A stretch of 24,822 bases of DNA, taken from Carex sylvatica (taxonomy: Eukaryota; Streptophyta; Magnoliopsida; Poales; Cyperaceae). The notes below the pieces were generated by a model that was given only the letters and a program-made list of their open reading frames with translations, made no database searches and was not told the DNA's origin. The position numbers and the translations under genes were made by a program. Shown here piece after piece: positions 18,961 to 24,822 of the stretch; the first letter of the stretch is position 1, and each line of letters starts with the position of its first letter. The stretch lies in the NCBI GenBank assembly GCA_964058845.1, contig CAXKVR010000827.1, positions 1 through 24,822 on the forward strand, read 5' to 3'.

Positions 18961-20832
18961 TACTCTTTCAGTTATTTTCAAATCCAACAATCCAAATTAA
19001 GCAATGCATGTAGTTGATACTTGATACTGACAAGGGCAGACCCAGTAAGAGAGGTGACTGATCTCCTCTAAATTTGAATTTTTATGAAGATCTATAGGTC
19101 CTAACCAACATTGCTCTCTTTAAAATTTTATTTGCTCCCCTCTAAAATTCTAATTTGTAATTGTGGTTAAATTTAGAATTAAATTAGGATAATTTTTTTT
19201 GAATTTTAATATATAATTAAAATTATAAATTATAAATTATAAATTAAATTTTCTTTTTATCTAACACCTAATTAATTAATATATTTAAATTCAATTAACT
19301 ATTTAGATCCAATTCACCGTTATTTTTTTGCCATACGAAAATCCAGCATCTGGCCTTTGATTCCAGATACAGCTCCGGCAGCGAAAGGACCGTGAATTCA
19401 TGTATACAATTTACAATGCATTGAATTAAAAAGTTTGAAGAATTAAATTGATGAGAAAGACAACACAAGTGTGTTTTCATCTGACATGCAGTTTGCTAAA
19501 TCGGGGATAGAACTGCGGGAGAAATTAAAGTGAAAAGACTTCTGATTTTACACCCTCTTTTAGTAACACCACAGCTGAGCTAGCTTCCGTGTCCACTGAA
19601 AAAACTGAAATTTTAAGGAAAATATTTTAATATTTGATTTGATTGGGTTTTATGGCCTTCACAAATTATTGTCCCCGTATGGGCACCTCAGAATGAAGAA
19701 TCTATGGGGTGCTGATTTTCTGTGCAAATTTCTAGTTGCAGTTTCGTGATTAAGATCCAATATTATAGATTTTTTTTAAAAATATTTTAGTAGGTTTAGG
19801 GTGCAAAAGTATAATATAAATTATATTTAATTTCCACGTGTAAAGTTAGCAAGTACAATATTATCATACCAAGAAAATTATTTTCATGTTGAAAAGAAGA
19901 AAATTATAGTACTATATAATCATGACACTTTTACAAATTTTATTTTCTTTTATAAAATTATCAATGTTTGCGAATTTATTAAAAAAACCAAGTGCAAAAT
20001 ATTTATATGCGATTAATTATATACAATTTTTTATTTTCAAATTTCAAATTTCAATGAAAAAATAGAATCAGAAGAATCAACACAATTACATAAATCAAAA
20101 TGGCCAACCATATCTGAAGAATCACAAGAATCTAAAAAATAAAAATCAAAAGAATCAGATAAAATCAACCTAATTTAAAGAAGATATACCTTATGTGAAT
20201 AAAATCGATTCTTATCAAAGAAAAAAAATTACACAAAAATAATATTAGAATATGTCACATCGTAATTTAATAGAATTATTCATATTCATGATAACAATAC
20301 AAATTTAAAATATGAAGAACAGGAGTAACTTTTGATCCGTTGTGGCCATAGAAAATCCTGAGGTGAAAGAACGAGAGAGAGTCAACAGACAGATAACTCT
20401 GATAAGATCAGAAGATCTCCATCAGAAAACAACCCCACTTTCATCGAAATCTGTGTGGTTTAAAATTTCTGATAAAAGCCAAAAAAGTTTTTCTAATTTG
20501 AAAGTTTTGATTTGACATGATGTGATAGGTCATGGACATGGTGGGAGGAGAATCACTCTCAGTCTGCCACGTGTCACACGCCTCACTGTCGTCTACCTCA
20601 TCGACAAACCTTTTTACCACGATTAAAGTGTTCGCTTGTTTTGTACCAATGCCCTTGCTTTTGTACCTATTTATATATACACAGTGAATTGGTTCTTTAC
20701 CGGTGCTCTCGCTTTTAAATTTGAGTTTCCAATTCGACCGTATATTCGTATGTAAAAATAATTATACCAATCCCAGCTAGAGTGCTTGATAAGGTTTTAA
20801 TGCACTTATATATGGAGATCATCTGTCACTTG
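18961..20832. other. Non-coding stretch with a G-box
   Basis: No gene is recognised. At about 19027-19200 a decayed segment with ctcccctctaaaattc looks like an old repeat; a similar sequence occurs at about 22945-23150. A short array of attataa units lies at about 19221-19245. A perfect G-box CACGTG (20568-20573) and a TATA-like tatttatatata near 20669 could form a promoter, but no coding sequence follows. Confidence 0.45.
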
Positions 20833-21199
20833 AATAAGTGCAAACGAATCGAACCGAATCGAAGACAACTCAGTTCGAGTTCGAACCAATTTTGAAATGA
20901 ATTAGTTCGAAATTGAAGCAGAGTTTTGAACTAAAAAGAAGAGTTTGAGTTTGATTCGGTGTAATTCGAACTAGTTTCGAACTGAAGTGGTTCGAAATTA
21001 AAGTAAAATTTAGAACTGAGAAAAGAGTTTCGAATTGAGCCAGATTCAGTTCCAGTTCAATTCGAACAAATTTTGAACCGATCACTGGATTTGATTCGTT
21101 TCAGCACCGAATTGATTTGATTTGATTTGTTTCGTACTAATTTTTTTTTTAAATCGAACTCAATCGAATTATGAGATACGAGCTTTTTGTGCATCCCTA
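20833..21199. mobile_element. Non-autonomous hAT-like element (TTCGAA-rich), second copy type
   Basis: The right end gagctttttgtgcatcccta (21180-21199) matches the right end of the 3944-4578 element apart from one substitution and a lost base. The left end is decayed (taagtgcaaacgaatcg). The interior is filled with TTCGAA, GAATCGAA and AGTTCGAA motifs, like the element at 11308. I see no clear 8-bp duplication. Confidence 0.6.
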
Positions 21200-21580
21200 C
21201 TTTTTGTAGACCGATTAAAATTAAAACCTGACGTCCGACCGATAAATCGGTCATATAAAGATAATTAATGCGTGATCAGAATTAATCTGAGTGGTCCATT
21301 TTAAAATAAATAGTTTAATTGTTAGCTGGATCTCTTTAATGAAGTCATGTAAAGGCTAACTAGTATCATCTACTCATCGTCAGGGGAAATGTTTCTCATA
21401 GATAATAATGGTTTTATAATTGTGTGCCAAGTAACACAGCAAACCGATGAGCAAAACTAGTAAAAAATTAACACCGGCTTGTTTTTTTGGATAATTTTAT
21501 AAAGTTTCCTCTTTTTTTTCAGAAATTGAGAGAGAATATAAATCTATCCAATTTAGCTTTTCACTAAAATGTCCTTATAG
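21200..21580. other. Non-coding stretch
   Basis: AT-rich sequence with a local inverted pair gaccgat and atcggtc (about 21210-21252). No gene or mobile element recognised. Confidence 0.45.
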
Positions 21581-21897
21581 GCATAGTGACAAGATACTCG
21601 AATTATACCCGAATAAATCTTTTTTGGGCTTATGCCGAAACGAACGTCGAATTATTCAGTTGATTGAATTAAACCCAAATAATTCGTAAATTTTACGAAC
21701 ATTTTCCGAATTTTACTAATTATTCACGATTTTTTTCTAAAATTTTTCAAGAACAATTTTTTTTTTGTTTCATTGTAGGACTGAGATTTCTGATCTGAAT
21801 AATTCTGAATTATTTTCGAATTATACCCGAATTATTACCGAATCATTAATTTTTTATCTCGCCGAACCGAACCCGAATAATTCATTTGTCACTATGC
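21581..21897. mobile_element. 317-bp element with perfect 12-bp TIRs
   Basis: gcatagtgacaa (21581-21592) is perfectly inverted at 21886-21897. A further block, gaattatacccgaataa near the left end and cccgaataattc near the right end, is also inverted. TATAG lies immediately left and one base right of the element, so a short target duplication is possible. The interior repeats CGAATTATT motifs. A 125-codon open frame starting inside it (21765-22142) runs past the right end and is judged spurious. Confidence 0.6.
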
Positions 21898-23414
21898 GTA
21901 TAGGTTCAATGAACTTGATTGTTATACTTCGTTCCTTTTATTATCCTTTCCACTCACTTATTTACACATCTTCAGATTTTTTTACATATTTAATTTTCAG
22001 TTTTCATTATAACAAATTTATTAATTTTGAATGTTTCGTGCAAAAATTTAAGCTTCATATTAAGAATATAATTTATGAAGTAATAGTATATAACAATGCC
22101 AAATGGATCACACTACAAAAACTTCCAAGTACAAAATATTAAATTTTCATATCTCACATTTTGTTATTATTTTAACTTTCAAATTTTAGATACTCAAATT
22201 GTATTTGGAATTTTTTAAAGTAGTTTAACGGAAATTGTTAATTAACAATTCAAATCTACAAGTACGAAAATTAGAACATAGAAACACCAAGGTACGAATA
22301 ATGGGAACTCTAAATGTTACAATTATCATATAATACTAATTGAATTAAAACACATTAAATTTCCATCTTTTCATACTTCTACTTAAGTTATATTTCACAT
22401 ATGAAATTAGGATGTTCACCAGTTCAATTCAGTTAAAATAAAATTAAAAATAGATAAATCAAAATTTTATTTGATTTTAAAGAATATAACTGAACCGATC
22501 GAAATAAACTTATCAACTGAATTAAACCAAACCAAACAAATCAGACTGAATTACTGAAAATTCGAAATTTTGTAATTTGCGTTTGATGTTTTTGAAGAAC
22601 CGTCTGTTTGACATTGTATTTTTAAATATAATACTTCATATATACTTTTCTAAATATGGAGCTAAAATTTATGAATAATGAATATTGAAGATTGTAATTT
22701 TTTTTATTTAAATAAACATATAAGTTGCAAATATATGAAAAAAAAATTGATAGTGCTATGGGAAAATAAAAAGAAGTGAAGGGAATGATTAAAATGAAGT
22801 TGATCATATAAGATATTTTGTTTTTTTAATTAGATGGTTAGAGATCAAAGCACTCAATATTTCTTTTCAAATCTTTGTTATTACAACTACAACAAACAAA
22901 ATTATCAGGACATGCCTTTGCTATCAGGAGCGAATTTACGTGTATGGTAGGAGGTGCTAAGCCACCCTATAATTTTAAAATTAGTAATTATGTATTTTAA
23001 AATTTAGTTGAAATTTTGAATTTTTTGAACTTTTATATAGTCTAACCCCCTTCAATTCTCACTAATCACTTTTTTTTTTTTTTTTTGTCCTTTTCACATA
23101 TTACATTTTATATATTAGCCCTCTCTATTCAAAATTTTTAGTTCCGCCCTGTTTACTATTGATCTAAATACTAGTTCTTAGTGATATATTGTTAAAGAAA
23201 TTAGTAGAAAAATTATTTTGTTTCAACTCAAAGATATTTTTTTCGACTAAAAGATACCTTTTTTTTCGTCTCGTAAATGTTTGTCTTTTTTTTTTTATTA
23301 AAACCCGTAGGTATCTCGTAAATGCTTGTCAAGTTCCCTTAGACCGGTCAGAGTTGAAACACGTGCGACCAGAAGCCAAAAATTTTTAGGTTTTCACGCT
23401 ATTTTTGCGGATCT
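21898..23414. other. Non-coding stretch with decayed repeats
   Basis: No gene recognised. Around 22410-22560 the motifs aggatgttcaccagttcaat, aactgaaccgat and aaccaaaccaaac resemble another decayed hAT-like element with only its left end. At about 22930-23150 an old repeat with aggaggtgctaagccaccc and agttccgccctg is seen. Several poly(T) runs lie near 23070-23090 and 23286-23300. Confidence 0.4.
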
Positions 23415-23891
23415 TTGTCTGACGTGGATTCGGACTGTAATTATCGAATTTTTTTCATAAACTATAATTAATAAATAAAAAATTAGAAAACCAATATGAT
23501 TTTTTTTTTTTTTTAAAACCATAAGGACCGAACAGTCCATTCGGTCTTTAAAATTTCTTTTTTTCCAGACTGAACGGACCATTCGGTTTTAAGGGTTTTT
23601 TTTTTTCCATCTGCAGCCACAGAAGATCTCTTCCTGTGTTTTTTTTCGATCGGTCTCTATTTATTTAATTTTTTTAATCCGACTTCTCTTCTCTCTTTTT
23701 TGCGTCGCACTTTCCTATTTTTTTTTTTCTTTCTTTATTCTTTCTCTTACTTTCTTCCTCATTCAATTTTTTTTTTTTTACTGAAGAAATAATTTCGACG
23801 TAAAGATAAAGTAAACTTTTTAATTTTTCTAAAGAAATAATTATTAATAGTTTGACTGAACAAGTGTTATTATTGGCCTGACAATTTTAAT

Positions 23892-23920
23892 TGGAGATCG
23901 AATTAAGGATTCGATCTCCA
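23892..23920. repeat. Perfect 12-bp-arm palindrome in the foldback loop
   Basis: tggagatcgaat (23892-23903) and attcgatctcca (23909-23920) are exact inverses around the 5-base loop taagg. It sits in the spacer between the two long arms. Confidence 0.85.
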
Positions 23921-24375
23921 TGTTTTTTTTTAATATAAATATCTATCTTCCTCCTTCCTCCAACAGACGATTAATTTCTTCTTCTCAAAAATAAAAGAAT
24001 TAAATACATACCTAACGAAACTTGTAGATTTGAAGCTCTTCTTGTTATCCTTTTAAAATTATACAAACCTATGTAATTATAATAAAAATTACATAAGCTT
24101 TGAGAGTTCAAAAAAAAAATTGGATGAGAAAGAAAGTAAGAGGAAGAATGAAGGAAGAAAAAAAATGAAGAAGTGCGACGCAGAAAAGGGAGAAGAGGAG
24201 TCAGGTTAAAAAAATTAAATAAATAGAGAGACCGAGCGAAAAAAAACGCAGGAAGAAATCTTTTGTGGCTGCAGATGGAAAAAAAAAAATATAAATTATA
24301 AAAAAAAATTTAAAAATTTAAAAAAAAAAACATTGAGACCAAATGGTCCCGGTCTGAAAAAAAGAGAATTTTGAA

Positions 24376-24396
24376 GACCGAACGGACCGTTCGGTC
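24376..24396. repeat. Perfect 21-bp palindrome in the right foldback arm
   Basis: gaccgaacgg (24376-24385) and ccgttcggtc (24387-24396) are exact inverses around a single A. Related, imperfect versions appear twice in the left arm, at about 23526-23546 and 23568-23588. This motif is the most GC-rich and best preserved part of the element, so it may be a protein-binding site of the transposon. Confidence 0.8.
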
Positions 24397-24515
24397 CTTA
24401 TGGTTTTCCAAAAAAATAATTATTATATTGGCGTCCTAATTTTTGATTTATTAATTATGGTTTATGAAAAAAAATTCGTAATTATCCTGGGACCCGCAAT
24501 GGATCTTCTTTGAAA

Positions 24516-24790
24516 TATTTTTCTCATTATTTTCTTTTTATTATATCTCAATATCTCATCACCCCCAAACGCTTTGGGATCAGGATCAATAAAATTAGGT
24601 TTTCCCGTGACTTGGATTTTCCTTTTAATAATAAAGTTAGGTATAAATTGATGAACATAGAAACAAACAAATGATATATGATTTTAGGACCACTACAGAT
24701 GTGCTATCACACAGGTAGTTAAATTATATCGATATGATGATCATTGATAATTGGAATTATGATTGGAACTGTATCATTATTCATAAAGTT
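24516..24790. other. Non-coding spacer
   Basis: AT-rich sequence between the foldback element and the next MITE. Nothing recognisable. Confidence 0.45.
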
Positions 24791-24822
24791 CATGTTTGAT
24801 TGTGGAGTAGGTGGAGTAAATC
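24791..24822. mobile_element. Start of a second catgtttggttg MITE, cut by window end
   Basis: catgtttgattgtggagtag followed by gtggagtaaa matches the terminus of the MITE at 2506-2738, with one change in the first 12 bases. The rest lies outside the window. Confidence 0.6.

Larger units (their letters stand above)
23415..24515. mobile_element. About 1.1-kb foldback element with inverted arms of about 370 bp
   Basis: Blocks of the left arm reappear inverted and in reverse order in the right arm: aattatcgaattttttt near 23440 with the segment ending 24485, aaaccataaggaccgaac at about 23515 with its inverse at about 24392-24409, ctgcagccaca (23612) with tgtggctgcag (24264), gcgtcgcac (about 23702) with gtgcgacgc (24174), and cttactttcttcctcattca (about 23747) with its counterpart near 24122-24155. 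The loop is about 320 bp. No coding frame. Long-armed elements of this kind occur among Mutator-like and foldback transposons; the superfamily and exact ends are not settled. Confidence 0.75.

Noticed and set aside
20568..20700. G-box plus TATA-like motif as a promoter of a second gene
   Set aside because: No coding sequence or exon-like region follows; a hAT-like element begins at 20833.
21765..22142. 125-codon plus-strand open frame
   Set aside because: It starts within a TIR element, runs across its right end into unrelated AT-rich sequence, and has no recognisable domain.

Overview
The window is nuclear DNA from a flowering plant. It holds one confident protein-coding gene in about 25 kb of very AT-rich, transposon-littered intergenic sequence. 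The plant assignment rests on that gene, which belongs to the plant-specific ALOG (LSH/G1-like) family, and on the repeats: Tourist-like and hAT-like MITEs, a tRNA-derived SINE and a plant-type LINE with a zf-RVT tail. The ALOG domain wording and the GC-rich coding sequence against AT-rich flanks fit a monocot outside the grasses, but that is a weak inference and no species is claimed.

Layout. Positions 1-5139 are repeat-dominated: a Tourist-like MITE cut by the window start, a decayed LINE C-terminal region (about 1440-2324), a second MITE type (2506-2738), and two hAT-like elements lying 19 bp apart (3944-4578 and 4598-4912). The gene occupies about 5140-7480: a TATA box near 5140, an inferred 5' UTR exon, an inferred 5' UTR intron of about 0.96 kb containing CT microsatellites and an 80-bp tandem duplication, a single-exon CDS (6424-7191, 255 aa), and a 3' UTR with a small hairpin. 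A SINE-like insertion with imperfect 19-bp target duplications (7493-7591) sits just beyond it.

From about 7.6 kb to the end I see no believable gene. The space holds a second Tourist-like copy (9303-9466), further hAT-like elements (11308-11767, 20833-21199), a cluster of ACGT-core motifs (11958-12168), three copies of one MITE family (12463-12742, 17959-18212, about 18748-18960), a TIR element of about 1.1 kb (14709-15846), a 317-bp TIR element (21581-21897) and a foldback element of about 1.1 kb with long inverted arms (23415-24515). The last 32 bases start another copy of the MITE seen at 2506.

The gene acts alone here. ALOG proteins are nuclear DNA-binding factors that regulate boundary, meristem and floral-organ identity. 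No neighbour shares a pathway with it. The points most worth a second look are the gene's leader (duplicated TATA-bearing segment, CT repeats, no upstream ATG once spliced), the SINE immediately downstream, and the foldback element and hAT-like family, both of which could form long hairpins if transcribed. I found no evidence of a new multi-gene system.
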